From positions 1 to 64,000 of the forward strand of contig NZ_JBDJAW010000029.1 of the NCBI RefSeq assembly GCF_039649665.1: 64,000 bases of DNA, given 5' to 3'. Within the stretch, counting starts at the first letter, position 1; the number at the start of each line of letters is the position of its first letter. Both the position numbers and the translations under genes were made by a program. Shown in pieces: positions 8,506 through 17,159 of the stretch. The DNA comes from Microbispora sp. ZYX-F-249 (GTDB lineage Bacteria > Actinomycetota > Actinomycetes > Streptosporangiales > Streptosporangiaceae). The notes under the pieces were generated by a model. That model had not been told where the DNA came from. It saw only the letters and a program-made list of their open reading frames with translations, and did no database searches.

Positions 8506-9138
8506 GGGACATGTTTGAGAAGGTCGTCAACTAGCTGAGTGCAGCGACGCGATCTTCTCACTGGTCCGATTTGTCGCCATAATGTGCGTGTGTCCCCTCG
8601 CCGTTACCCGTCCGACCTCACAGATGCGCAGTGGGAACAGATCCAGCCCTTACTGCCGGCACCCAGCACGGACGGGCGTCCAGAGAAGCATCCCCGCCGG
8701 GAGATCGTGAACGCGATCCTCTATCTGATGCGATCCGGCTGCCCCTGGCGATACCTGCCCACGGACCTGCCGCCCTGGCAGACGGTTTATTGGCACTTCC
8801 AGCGGTGGGAGCAGGCAGGAGTCCTCGCCACACTGCTGTCCGAACTGGGCATCAGGGCCCGCCCGCAGACCTTCCTCGGTGCCGACGATGCAAGCACCGC
8901 ACGCGACGACGTCGCCAAGAAAAACGGGCGGAAGCGTCTCATCCCCGACCTAACCCGGTCACTGGTTGCCCTCTCAATGATGGCCGCAGGTTTCCGGGAG
9001 CGCGACTGCGTCGAGCAGGTCATGCTTTCGGTGTTCTGACAGGGCCGGTCTGGCGTGTTCTATCCGGCCCCGTCCACGGATTTACGGCCACGCAGTGAAG
9101 CCGTCAGAACACGCATTGCCGATCTCAAACACTGTCCC
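8506..9138 (+). mobile_element. shrunken IS5-family element with terminal inverted repeats
   Basis: The left end GGGACATGTTTGAGA (8506-8520) and the right end TCTCAAACACTGTCCC (9123-9138) are imperfect inverted repeats, differing mainly by one inserted base. They enclose a 630-bp unit carrying one transposase fragment. A complete element of this group is about 850 bp, so an internal deletion is likely. It lies just upstream of the large secreted nuclease gene. No clear target duplication was seen. Confidence 0.7.
8590..9039 (+). pseudogene. IS5-family transposase remnant, internally deleted
   Basis: From GTG 8590 the frame reads RYPSDLTDAQWEQIQPLLP, then GRPEKHPRREIVNAILYLMRSGCPWRYLP and YWHFQRWEQAG. 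This is the DUF4096 N-terminal domain typical of split-frame IS5/IS427 transposases. After about residue 85 it departs from the family: the DDE core with its DSQSVKG segment is missing and only KNGRKRLIPD resembles the region after the first catalytic Asp. The reading frame stays open to 9039, but at about 150 residues it lacks the catalytic triad and should be inactive. The element could still be mobilised in trans if its ends are intact. Confidence 0.75.
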
Positions 9139-9247
9139 CTATCCGTGGGAGTGTCATCAGAAGTGATTCGCACCACATTCCGCCTCGGCACGCCAGTGGC
9201 GACGTCCCGAGGGAGACGGGAATGAACTGAGCACCCACGGCGCCCAT

Positions 9248-9281
9248 CGCCGCCCCGGGGGTCCACAAGTCCGGGGCGGCG
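9248..9281 (-). terminator. hairpin terminator of the heptose/glycan operon
   Basis: Eleven-base GC arms (9248-9258 and 9271-9281) with a 12-base loop lie four bases beyond the stop codon at 9285. It marks the 3' end of the nine-gene minus-strand operon. There is no clear T-tract, as is common in actinomycetes. The stretch from here to the IS element (9140-9247) shows nothing recognisable. Confidence 0.65.
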
Positions 9282-9284
9282 GGG

Positions 9285-10247
9285 TCAGGAGGCGGCCGAA
9301 TAAGAGCTGTTCAGCTCCTTCTCGAACCAGTCGATGGTGCGGCGCAGGCCGGTGACGGGGTCGACCTTGGGACGCCAGCCGAGCCGCTCCTCGGCGAGCG
9401 AGGTGTCGGGACGGCGGACGGCGGGGTCGTCCACCGGCCGCTCGACGAACCTGATCGGGGACGACGAGCCCGCCAGGTCGCGGATCGTCTCCGCCAGCTC
9501 CGCCATCGACATCTCGGCCGGGTTGCCGATGTTCACCGGCCCGGCGAAGTCGCTCTCGGCGAGCGCGAGCACGCCGTCGATCGTGTCGTCCACGTAGCAG
9601 ATCGACCGCGTCTGGCTGCCGTCGCCGGTCACGGTGATCGGCTCGCCGAGCAGCGCCTGACGGATGAACGTGGGGATCGCCCGGCCGTCGTGGGGCCGCA
9701 TTCGCGGGCCGTACGTGTTGAAGATCCGCACGATCCCGGTGTCGGTCCCGCGCGAGTCGCGGTAGGCCGTGGTCAGCGACTCGGCGAAGCGCTTGGCCTC
9801 GTCGTACACGCTGCGCGGGCCGACCGGGTTGACGTTGCCCCAGTACGTCTCCTTCTGCGGGTGCTCCAGCGGGTCGCCGTACACCTCGCTCGTGGAGGCG
9901 AGGACGAGCCGCGCGCCCTTCTCCGCAGCGAGCCCGAGGGCGTGCAGCGTGCCCATGCTGCCGACCTTCAGCGTCTCGATCGGATGGCGCAGGTAGTCGG
10001 CGGGCGACGCGGCCGAGGCGAAGTGGAGCACCAGGTCCACCTGCCCCGGCACGTGGACGAACCCCGTGAGGTCGCACTCCACGAGCCGGAACGCCGGCCG
10101 CCCGATCAGGTGCTCCACGTTGCGCGGCGACCCGGTGAGGAAGTTGTCCAGGCAGACGACCGCCGCACCGCGTTCCACCAACCGTTCGCACAGGTAGGAG
10201 CCGAGGAACCCGGCTCCCCCGGTGACCACGACACGAGACCCCTTCAC
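9285..10247 (-). CDS. UDP-glucuronate decarboxylase-like NAD-dependent epimerase/dehydratase
   Basis: A 320-residue extended SDR starting at GTG 10247, overlapping the GT9 stop by four bases (GTGA). GGAGFLG at the N-terminus binds NAD(P). The stretch STSEVYGDPLEHPQ, then YWGNVNPVGPRSVYDEAKRFAE, places it with UXS-type enzymes that convert UDP-glucuronate to UDP-xylose. The catalytic Tyr-x3-Lys is the YDEAK motif, and RIFNTYGPRM is also conserved in that group. It is the last gene of the coupled operon. Family relatives include dTDP-glucose dehydratases and HldD, so the true substrate may differ; in this locus it could supply a xylose-like or modified-heptose unit. No separate HldD-type epimerase is obvious nearby. 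Confidence 0.85.
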   Translation of the reverse strand: MKGSRVVVTGGAGFLGSYLCERLVERGAAVVCLDNFLTGSPRNVEHLIGRPAFRLVECDLTGFVHVPGQVDLVLHFASAASPADYLRHPIETLKVGSMGTLHALGLAAEKGARLVLASTSEVYGDPLEHPQKETYWGNVNPVGPRSVYDEAKRFAESLTTAYRDSRGTDTGIVRIFNTYGPRMRPHDGRAIPTFIRQALLGEPITVTGDGSQTRSICYVDDTIDGVLALAESDFAGPVNIGNPAEMSMAELAETIRDLAGSSSPIRFVERPVDDPAVRRPDTSLAEERLGWRPKVDPVTGLRRTIDWFEKELNSSYSAAS

Positions 10248-11191
10248 CGCACTCCCACTCCCCGCAACCTCCTGACCGCGTCGAGCACCTCGGGCACTCC
10301 GATTTCGAGCAGGCCCTCCGACGGCCTGTCGCCGTGCGGGTCGCCCCTGCGCCCGGCCCACAGCGCGATGTGCGGGCCTCCCGGAGGGGGCCCCCACAAC
10401 GCGGGCGGCACCGGGCCGTACAGGATGACCGAGGGCGTGCCCGCGGCGACGGCCAGGTGCGACATGCCCGTGTCGCCGCAGACGACCAGCGCGGCGTGCG
10501 CGGTCAGCGCGGCCAGCTCGGCCAGGTTCGTACGGCCCGCGAGCACGGACTCCTCCGGCAGGCCGGCGAGCTGGGCGACGTGCCGGGCGAGCGCGATCTC
10601 GGTCACGCCGCCGGTGACGACGACCCGGCGGCCCTGGGCGGCGAGTTCGGCCGCCACCTGGGCGAAGCGGTCCGGCGGCCACTGTCTGGCCCGGAACGCC
10701 GCCCCCGGGTGGATGATCACCTCGCCGCCGGCGAGCGGGCTCGGCCCGGCGTCGCCCAGCGCGAGGTCCCGGGAGTCGGCGGGGATGCCGTACCACTCCA
10801 GCAGCGAGCACCACCGCTGCCTCTCGTGCGTCTCCGGCTCCCAGGACGGCCCGTCCGAGCCCGGCACCAGGTGGTGGGTGTGCGTGAGCAGGCGGCCCGG
10901 CCGGGTGCGGCGCAGCGCCTGGATGCTCTCCGGGCCGCTGCCGTGCAGGTTGACCGCGACGTCGGGCGACTCGTACGGCACCGGTCCCGGGCCGGACACG
11001 TCGAGCACCTCGTCGATGCCGCCGATCAGCGGGAGCAGCCCGCCGAGGTAGGCCGGGGCGGCCAGCACGAAGTGGTGCCCGGGATACGCCCGCCGCAGCG
11101 CGCGGAGCGCGGGCACCGAGGCCAGCAGATCGCCGAGCCCGAGCCCGCGCAGGGCGAGCAGGACCGGTCTCTGCGGATCTTCTACGGCCAT
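10244..11191 (-). CDS. GT9 family glycosyltransferase (heptosyltransferase-like)
   Basis: This 315-residue protein begins LLALRGLGLGDLLASVPALRALRR, the N-terminal signature of GT9 enzymes such as WaaC/WaaF. It carries IIHPGAAFRARQWPPDRFA in the nucleotide-sugar domain and CGDTGMSHLAVAAGTPSVILYG near the C-terminus, the usual donor-binding motif. GT9 enzymes classically use ADP-heptose, which fits the adjacent hldE/gmhA genes. No membrane helix is visible; it is probably peripheral. ATG 11191 overlaps the SDR stop by 10 bases and its own stop overlaps the next start by four. It is one of two GT9 genes in the operon. Confidence 0.88.
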   Translation of the reverse strand: MAVEDPQRPVLLALRGLGLGDLLASVPALRALRRAYPGHHFVLAAPAYLGGLLPLIGGIDEVLDVSGPGPVPYESPDVAVNLHGSGPESIQALRRTRPGRLLTHTHHLVPGSDGPSWEPETHERQRWCSLLEWYGIPADSRDLALGDAGPSPLAGGEVIIHPGAAFRARQWPPDRFAQVAAELAAQGRRVVVTGGVTEIALARHVAQLAGLPEESVLAGRTNLAELAALTAHAALVVCGDTGMSHLAVAAGTPSVILYGPVPPALWGPPPGGPHIALWAGRRGDPHGDRPSEGLLEIGVPEVLDAVRRLRGVGVR

Positions 11192-11862
11192 GACGTCTCC
11201 GTGGAGGCGGCGACGACCAGCTCCCTGACCTCGCAGCCCTGCGGCTGGCCGAGCGCGAACAGGATCGCCGACGCGACATCCTCCGGCTGGTTCAGCCGGG
11301 CGTCCGGGCCGGGCTTGTACTGCTCGGGACGGTCGTTGAAGAAGTTCGTCCGCATGCCGCCGGGGATCAGCAGGGTCACCCCCACCTGCCCGGCCAGCTC
11401 GGCCGCCAGGGCCCGGGTGAAGCCCACGACGCCGAACTTGGAGGCGCAGTAGGCCGTCGCGTCGCTGAGCGCGCGCACCCCGAGCGTGGAGGCGACGGTG
11501 ACGACCTTGCCGCCGGAGGTGCGCAGGTACGGCAGGGCCGCCCTGACCACGGCCGCGGTCCCGAGCAGGTTGACCGCGATCACCCGTTCCCACTGCTCGG
11601 CGGCCACGTCCTCCAGCCGGCCGCAGGCGTCGATGCCCGCCGCCGTCACGACGCCGTCGAGCCCGCCCGCCCGCTCGGCGAGCTCGCGTACGGCCCGCTC
11701 GGCCTGTTCCCGGTCGGCCAGGTCGGCGCGCACGTGGTCGAACCCGCCGTCCGGCTCGTCGACGTCGACGACCAGCGGCCGGCCGCCTGCCTTGGCGACC
11801 GCCGTCGCGGTGGCCCGGCCCAGGCCGGACGCGCCCCCGGTGATCAATACGTTTCCCACCAT
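11182..11862 (-). CDS. short-chain dehydrogenase/reductase
   Basis: A 226-residue classical SDR with LITGGASGLG (cofactor loop), VTAAGI (the NNAG equivalent), Ser in VTVASTLG and the catalytic Tyr-x3-Lys in TAYCASKFG, followed by PGGMRTNFF. ATG 11862 gives the standard SDR beginning and has GGAAAGGG about 12 bases upstream. An in-frame ATG at 11898 would add 12 residues and overlap the hldE stop (ATGA), so translational coupling is possible. It sits between the heptose kinase and the GT9 gene. It may oxidise, reduce or epimerise the sugar nucleotide or the aglycone; the substrate cannot be read from sequence. Confidence 0.82.
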   Translation of the reverse strand: MVGNVLITGGASGLGRATATAVAKAGGRPLVVDVDEPDGGFDHVRADLADREQAERAVRELAERAGGLDGVVTAAGIDACGRLEDVAAEQWERVIAVNLLGTAAVVRAALPYLRTSGGKVVTVASTLGVRALSDATAYCASKFGVVGFTRALAAELAGQVGVTLLIPGGMRTNFFNDRPEQYKPGPDARLNQPEDVASAILFALGQPQGCEVRELVVAASTETSWP

Positions 11863-11894
11863 TGAGGTCGATCCCTTTCCATAAGCGGCCGATG

Positions 11895-13277
11895 TCATGA
11901 AGCGGCCTGGGCGGCGGCGATGAGGCCGGTGGTGGAGTAGCCGGGCACGGTCGGCAGGATGACGACCTCCCCGCCGGTCCGGCGCACGGCCTCGGCCTCG
12001 GGCATCGACCGCTCGTCGTAGTCGCCGCCCTTCACCCACACGTCCGGGCACAGCCGTTCGATGACCTGCGACGGCGTGTGCTCGTCGAAGACCGTCACGG
12101 CGTCCACGCAGCCGAGCGCGCGCAGCACCTCGACCCGGTCGCGCTCGCTCACCAGCGGCCTGCTCGGGCCCTTGAGCCGCCGGATCGAGTCGTCGGAGTT
12201 CACGCAGACCACCAGGGCGTCGCCTAACGCCCGGGCCCGCCGCAACAGGCTCACATGCCCGGCGTGCAGCAGGTCGAAACACCCGCCGGTCGCGATCAGG
12301 CGGCCCCCGGCGGCGCGTACGGCGGCGGCCACCTCGAAGGCGGACGCGCCGGGCGCGAACGGCGCCGGCGACTCGGCGGCCGGGCGCGGCAGGCGCAGCG
12401 CGGCGGCCCCGCCCTCCTCCACGAACCTGGTGGCCTCGCCGACCGCGCGGGCGACGGCGTCCTCGGTGGACGCGCCGTCCGCCAGGGCGAGCGCCGCCGC
12501 CGCGGCGAAGCGGTCGCCCGCGCCGCAGGCGTCCGTCCCGGCCGCGACGTGCGGCACCGGGACCGGCCCGAACCTGCCGCCGCGACGGGCCAGCATCGCG
12601 CCGCGCTCCCCCAGCGTGATCGCGACGGCCCCGGCGTCGAGGTCGCGCACCAGCCTGCGCGCGGTGCGCTCGGGCGAGACGTACGGCTCCCGGCACATGC
12701 CACGCGCCTCCGCCTCGCTGGGCGTGACCAGCGCGCATCCCGGCACGGGCAGCGACCCGCGGGGATGGGGATCCCACACCAGCGGCACGTCGAGGCCGCG
12801 CAGCGGCTCGCGCAGCAGGTCGGCCACACCGCGCCCGTAGTCGGCGACCAGGACCGCGCTCGCCGAGGCGAGGGCGTCGGCCGCGCGGGCGAACGCGGAG
12901 GCGGAGGCCACCTGCCCGGGCCGTCCCATCGCCCGCCCGTCGCCGGTGTCGATCCTGACGAGCGTCTGCCCGCGGGCGCGGACCCGCGTCTTGCGCACGG
13001 TCGTGCCCCGCAGCGGCAGCCGCACGATCTCGACGGTGGGCGACAGCAAGCCCTCCAGGCACCGGCCGGAGGGGTCGTCGCCCATGGCGGTGATCAGCAC
13101 CACCCGGGTGCCGTCGCGGGCGGCCAGCAGCGCGGCGAGGCCCGCCCCGCCGGGCCGGTGGTGCTCCGCCTGCTCCTCCACGACCGGGACGGGAGCGTCG
13201 GGACACAGCCGGTCGGCCGTCCCCTCGACGTCGACGTCGAGCAGGGAGTCTCCGACGATGACGAGTGGTCCGCTCAC
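11895..13277 (-). CDS. hldE: HldE-like bifunctional heptose-7-phosphate kinase / heptose-1-phosphate adenylyltransferase
   Basis: A 460-residue two-domain enzyme. Residues about 1-310 are a PfkB/ribokinase-type sugar kinase: VGDSLLDVDVEG at the start, PGGAG in the substrate loop, and TDACGAGDRF with the catalytic Asp. Residues about 325-460 are a nucleotidyltransferase: GGCFDLLHAGHVSLL (HxGH), VNSDDSIRRLKG, and VKGGDY, as in RfaE/HldE domain II. In Gram-negatives HldE makes D-glycero-beta-D-manno-heptose 1,7-bisphosphate and later ADP-heptose. The beta-type, ADP-linked route is implied rather than the GDP-alpha route, since HddA/HddC-like genes are absent. GTG 13277 overlaps the gmhA stop (GTGA). 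The fused form next to gmhA supports a dedicated heptose pathway. Confidence 0.92.
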   Translation of the reverse strand: MSGPLVIVGDSLLDVDVEGTADRLCPDAPVPVVEEQAEHHRPGGAGLAALLAARDGTRVVLITAMGDDPSGRCLEGLLSPTVEIVRLPLRGTTVRKTRVRARGQTLVRIDTGDGRAMGRPGQVASASAFARAADALASASAVLVADYGRGVADLLREPLRGLDVPLVWDPHPRGSLPVPGCALVTPSEAEARGMCREPYVSPERTARRLVRDLDAGAVAITLGERGAMLARRGGRFGPVPVPHVAAGTDACGAGDRFAAAAALALADGASTEDAVARAVGEATRFVEEGGAAALRLPRPAAESPAPFAPGASAFEVAAAVRAAGGRLIATGGCFDLLHAGHVSLLRRARALGDALVVCVNSDDSIRRLKGPSRPLVSERDRVEVLRALGCVDAVTVFDEHTPSQVIERLCPDVWVKGGDYDERSMPEAEAVRRTGGEVVILPTVPGYSTTGLIAAAQAAS

Positions 13278-13825
13278 ACGACCGCCTTCTCGATCACGTC
13301 ACAGAGCATGTGGATCACCGTGAGGTGCACCTCCTGGATGGTCGCGGTGTCGTCCGCGGGCACGGTCAGGGCCTCGTCGCACAACTCGGCCAGCGGGTTC
13401 GGGCCGGGCCCGGTCAGCGCCCAGGTCGTCAGCCCGCACTGGCGCCCGGCCTCGGCCGCCTCGGTCACGTTGCGGCTCGTCCCGCTGGTCGACAGGCACA
13501 TCAGCACGTCGCCGGGGCGGCCGTGCGCCCGCACCTGCCGCGCGTACAGCTCGGCCATGCCGAAGTCGTTGCCGATGGCGGTCAGCGACGAGGTGTCGGC
13601 GTGCAGCGGGATCGCGGCGTACGGCCGGCGGTCGGCGCGGTAGCGCCCGACCAGCTCCGCGGTCAGGTGCTGCGCCTCGGCGGCCGAGCCGCCGTTGCCG
13701 CAGGCGAGCAGCCGCCCCCCGCCGCTGAGGACGGCCGCGAGCTTGTAACCCCAGGCGTGGATCTTGGGCGTTTCCGGGTCCACCGCCGTCAGCGCGGTGC
13801 TCAGCCGGGCCAGATGAGGATGCAT
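13274..13825 (-). CDS. gmhA: sedoheptulose 7-phosphate isomerase (GmhA-like)
   Basis: A 183-residue single SIS-domain protein. LLACGNGGSAAEAQHLTAELVGRY is the GmhA signature, with the AxHxxxE metal/base cluster; SLTAIGNDFG and LSTSGTSRNV form the phosphate-binding loops, and a C-terminal QEVHLTVIH carries the second catalytic His. It converts sedoheptulose 7-phosphate to D-glycero-D-manno-heptose 7-phosphate in the cytosol, the first committed step toward ADP-heptose. Its stop overlaps the hldE start and it begins three bases after the GT4 stop, so the three genes should be co-translated. Length matches the family. Confidence 0.92.
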   Translation of the reverse strand: MHPHLARLSTALTAVDPETPKIHAWGYKLAAVLSGGGRLLACGNGGSAAEAQHLTAELVGRYRADRRPYAAIPLHADTSSLTAIGNDFGMAELYARQVRAHGRPGDVLMCLSTSGTSRNVTEAAEAGRQCGLTTWALTGPGPNPLAELCDEALTVPADDTATIQEVHLTVIHMLCDVIEKAVV

Positions 13826-13828
13826 CGC

Positions 13829-15022
13829 TCAGCCTCCCGCGGCGGCGAGGGTGCGAAGACACCCGCCGGCCAGGTTTCGGTAGACGGACTCGGTCTGCTC
13901 GGCGACCCTGGGCCAGCCATAGCGGGCCCGGGCCCGCCGGGCCCCGGCGGCCGACAGCGCCGCCCGCACGTCGGGCCGGGTCAGCAGGTCGCCGAGCGCG
14001 CGGGACAGCGCACGCGGCCGCCGGGGCGGCACGAGCACTCCGCATCCCGCGACGGTGTCGAGGTGACCGCCGACCGCCGAGGCGATCACCGGCACCCCGC
14101 AGGCCAGGGCCTCCAGGGGCACCATGCCGAACGGCTCGTACCAGGGCACGGTGACCAGCACGTCGGCCGAGCGCATGAGATCGGGCACCTCGGCCCGGCT
14201 CACGCTGCCGATCAGCCGGACCCGGTCGCCGAGGCCGAGGCCTGCGGCCAGCGTGCGCAGCCGCGCGCTCTCCTCGTCGCCCGGGTCGCCGCCCGCGATG
14301 ACGAGCTCGGCGTCCGGCACGTGACGCAGGGCGCGGACGACGGTGTCCACCCCCTTGCGCGGCACCATGCGGCCGATGCTCAGCACCCGCGGCCGGTCGC
14401 CGCGCAGGAAGACGGGGCCGTCCGGCCGGAACAGGCCGAGGTCGACGCCGCACGGCACGACCGCGATCCGGTCGCGCGGCACGCCCATCGCGACGAGCTC
14501 GCGCACCTCGTCGGAGCAGGTGGCGACGACCGCGACCGCCCGGCGGCCGATGTCGCGCTCGATCGCGATCCGGCCCGGCGGGCTGGTGTCGGCCTCGCCC
14601 TGCCAGCGCCGCTTCACCGTGCCGAGCGCGTGGTAGGTCTGCACGACCGGGATCGCGAGCGGCTCCGCCGCCGTCAGCGTGGCGAGGCCGCTCATCCAGA
14701 AGTGCGCGTGCGCCACGTCGGGCGGCTCGGCCTTCCATCGGCGGGCCAGGTACGCCCCGAACTCCGGCATGTGGGGCAGCAGCTCGTCCTTGGGCAGCGG
14801 CTCGGCCGGCCCGGCCGGCACGTGCTCGACGGTGACGCCGGGAGCCATGGACACGGCGTCCGGCTGGTCGGGGGAGGTGCGCCGCGTGAGCACGACGACC
14901 TCGTTGCCCCGCTCCGCGAGGGCCAGGGCCAGCGCCGCGACGTGCACGTTCTGCCCGCCGGCGTCCACGCCGCCGAGGGTCGCCAGCGGGCTCGCGTGCT
15001 CCGACACCAGGGCGATCCTCAT
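13829..15022 (-). CDS. GT4 family glycosyltransferase
   Basis: A 397-residue GT-B enzyme. The N-terminus MRIALVSEHASPLATLGGVDAGGQNVHV with the G-G-Q-N-V loop resembles sucrose-phosphate-synthase/MshA-like GT4 enzymes. The C-terminal domain has VLSIGRMVPRKGVD, VPWYEPFGMVPLEALACG (the E-x7-E donor motif) and ASAVGGHLDTV. ATG 15022 overlaps the upstream GT9 stop by four bases (ATGA). It is cytosolic or membrane-peripheral and presumably adds one sugar of the glycan made by this locus; acceptor and donor are unknown. Confidence 0.88.
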   Translation of the reverse strand: MRIALVSEHASPLATLGGVDAGGQNVHVAALALALAERGNEVVVLTRRTSPDQPDAVSMAPGVTVEHVPAGPAEPLPKDELLPHMPEFGAYLARRWKAEPPDVAHAHFWMSGLATLTAAEPLAIPVVQTYHALGTVKRRWQGEADTSPPGRIAIERDIGRRAVAVVATCSDEVRELVAMGVPRDRIAVVPCGVDLGLFRPDGPVFLRGDRPRVLSIGRMVPRKGVDTVVRALRHVPDAELVIAGGDPGDEESARLRTLAAGLGLGDRVRLIGSVSRAEVPDLMRSADVLVTVPWYEPFGMVPLEALACGVPVIASAVGGHLDTVAGCGVLVPPRRPRALSRALGDLLTRPDVRAALSAAGARRARARYGWPRVAEQTESVYRNLAGGCLRTLAAAGG

Positions 15023-16083
15023 GACACCCCCTCCTTCACCGCCTCGCCCAGCGTCACCTCCGCCGTCCGTGTCAGCGTGGCCAGGCGGCGGACGGCGTCC
15101 ACCACCTGCTCGCCGCCGACCGCGGTCAGGCACGGGTGACCGGGGACGGGGCAGATGCGCGCCCTGCTCCCATGGCAGGGGGCGTCCTGGTCGCCGAGGA
15201 CCACCGCCGGCACGCCGTACGGCGCCCACCGGGCGGCGGGCACGACCGGCGCGAACAGGCTGACCACGGGTGTGCCGACCGCCGCCGCGAGATGGGCGGG
15301 GCCGGTGTTGGCGGCCACCACCGCCGACGCCCCCGCCAGCACGGCGGCGAGCTCGGCGAACGTGGTCGCCCCGCCGAGGTCCAGGGCGGGGCCGGAGACC
15401 AGCGCGGTCAGCGCCCGCTCCCCCGGGCTGCCGGTGACGACGACCCGCTCACCGGCGGCCAGCAGCGCCTCGACCGCCTCCGCCCATCGCTCGGCGGGCC
15501 AGGCCCGGGCCGGCGCGGTCGTGCCGGGATGCACGACCACGTAGCCGGGCGGGCCGGTGAGGTGTTCCACGTCCGGCAGCGGCCCGCGTACGGCGAGCCG
15601 GCCGTCGTCGCCCGGCGGCAGGTCGAAGCCGGCCGCGCGCGCGAGGCCGAGCATCCGCTCCGGCTCGGGGACGTCCACGCCCTCGTCCACGACGTGACGC
15701 ACGTCGAGCAGTGAGCCGGGGTAGTCCTCGCTGATCGCGGCGATCCGCGGCACCCCGGCCAGCCGCAGCAGCAGGGCCGTCGGCAGCGCCGACTGGTGGA
15801 AGGACGTGAAGATCACGGCCACGTCCGGGCCGACGGCGCGGATCTGCTCCACCAGGCGGGCCGCGTGCTCGGAGGTCATCGGCACCCGGTCGGGGTCGAT
15901 CCACGGCGCGCGCCACTCAAGGACGCGGTCGACGCCGGGCAGCAGTTCCGCCGCGGCCCGGCCGTACGGGCCGGCGAGCATGACGACCTCCCGCGCCCCG
16001 GCGGCGACGGCGCGCACGGCGGGCCCCGCGAGCAGGACGTCGCCCGCGTTGTCGGGCCGCACCACCAGAGCGGTCCCGATCAC
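15019..16083 (-). CDS. second GT9 family glycosyltransferase (heptosyltransferase-like)
   Basis: A 354-residue GT9 protein from GTG 16083. It opens ALVVRPDNAGDVLLAGPAVRAV, has VVHPGTTAPARAWPAERWAEAV in the middle and ANTGPAHLAAAVGTPVVSLFAP near the C-terminus, all matching ADP-heptose:acceptor transferases. It is distinct from the other GT9 in the operon. Late in the sequence, CHGSRARICPVPGHPCL holds three cysteines, which in some GT9 enzymes forms a small disulfide or metal loop. Four-base overlaps on both sides couple it to the GT2 and GT4 genes. Two GT9 enzymes suggest at least two heptose (or similar) additions. Confidence 0.88.
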   Translation of the reverse strand: MIGTALVVRPDNAGDVLLAGPAVRAVAAGAREVVMLAGPYGRAAAELLPGVDRVLEWRAPWIDPDRVPMTSEHAARLVEQIRAVGPDVAVIFTSFHQSALPTALLLRLAGVPRIAAISEDYPGSLLDVRHVVDEGVDVPEPERMLGLARAAGFDLPPGDDGRLAVRGPLPDVEHLTGPPGYVVVHPGTTAPARAWPAERWAEAVEALLAAGERVVVTGSPGERALTALVSGPALDLGGATTFAELAAVLAGASAVVAANTGPAHLAAAVGTPVVSLFAPVVPAARWAPYGVPAVVLGDQDAPCHGSRARICPVPGHPCLTAVGGEQVVDAVRRLATLTRTAEVTLGEAVKEGVS

Positions 16084-17159
16084 GAGCGCCTCCCCGTCCG
16101 CATCCCGTCTTTCCGCATCCTGTCCGCCCGCACCCTCATTTCACCGGTGATCCGGTGCGCACAGGCCACCGGAGGGATGACCACGCTGGTCACGGCCATG
16201 CGCGCGATCTCCTCCGGCGTACGCGGACCCGGGGCGATGCGGGCCCAGGCGAACTCGGCGGTGAGGCCGAGCCACGCGAGCCCGGCGGCGGCGGCGAGCC
16301 GCCTCCGGCGCCCCCCGGTGGCCGCCAGGGTGAGCGCGAGCAGGCCCATGCCGGTGGTGAGGGCGTGCCGCTTGAGCCTGCCCGGGTGGCCGCCGATGAT
16401 CACCCGCCAGTCGCGGCCGTGCACGTGCCGCATGAGCGCGTCCGACGCATTGCCGCGCTGGAAGCGCACGCTGGACCAGAAGCCGTCGTCGCGCACCGGG
16501 TGGCGGGTCAGCCGTTCCCCCTTGACCAGTGAGAACCCCGCCTGCTCGACCCGCAGCGCGAGGTCGGCGTCCTCGCGGTACGCCCCCGGGAAGCGCTCGT
16601 CGAATCCGCCGGTCGCCTCCAGGGCGGTCCTGCGATACGCCATGTCGGCGGTGATCCAGTGCGCGCCGGCCAGGCCGGCGGTGTTGCGCTCGGCGTCGGT
16701 CGGGCGGCGGCCCTCGGGCAGCGGCACCTCCAGCCGCCCCTGGCTCCCGCCGACGTTCCCGGGCAGGCGGGCGAGGTCCTCCGTCAGCGCGCGCACCCAG
16801 CCGGGGCCGGGCACCACGTCGTCGTCGAGGAACACCACCCACGGCGTCGTCGCGGCCCGCCACCCGGCGTTGCGCGCGGCGGCCGGGCCCCGCCCGCCCG
16901 ACCTGAGCACGCGTACGCGGCCGGGCACGGGCAACGGCTCCGGGCTCTCCCCCGGCCGGTCGTCCACCACGATCACCTCGGGCCCGTGACCATGTGCGCA
17001 GCCGAGGGCGGCGAGTGTGTCCGCCAGGCTCGGCCGGCCGATCGTCGGGATCACGACCGTGACCGCCGGCCCCGTCTCCCCGCGCGGATCTGTGTGCGGA
17101 TCCGTGTGCGGCTCGCCCGCGGACGCCGTGTTCGTCCCCCGGGTCATCTCTGTCGTCAT
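16080..17159 (-). CDS. GT2 family glycosyltransferase with C-terminal membrane segments
   Basis: A 359-residue protein from ATG 17159, which overlaps the carbamoyltransferase stop (ATGA). TVVIPTIGRPSLADTL and VIVVDDRPG start the GT-A fold, FLDDDVVPGPGW holds the DxD metal site, and GGFDERFPGAYREDADLALRV supplies the catalytic ED motif. Two hydrophobic segments near residues 280-300 and 305-325 should anchor it to the membrane. The extra N-terminal 30 residues contain a short HTDPHTDP repeat. It likely starts or extends the glycan at the inner membrane face. Confidence 0.87.
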   Translation of the reverse strand: MTTEMTRGTNTASAGEPHTDPHTDPRGETGPAVTVVIPTIGRPSLADTLAALGCAHGHGPEVIVVDDRPGESPEPLPVPGRVRVLRSGGRGPAAARNAGWRAATTPWVVFLDDDVVPGPGWVRALTEDLARLPGNVGGSQGRLEVPLPEGRRPTDAERNTAGLAGAHWITADMAYRRTALEATGGFDERFPGAYREDADLALRVEQAGFSLVKGERLTRHPVRDDGFWSSVRFQRGNASDALMRHVHGRDWRVIIGGHPGRLKRHALTTGMGLLALTLAATGGRRRRLAAAAGLAWLGLTAEFAWARIAPGPRTPEEIARMAVTSVVIPPVACAHRITGEMRVRADRMRKDGMRTGRRS

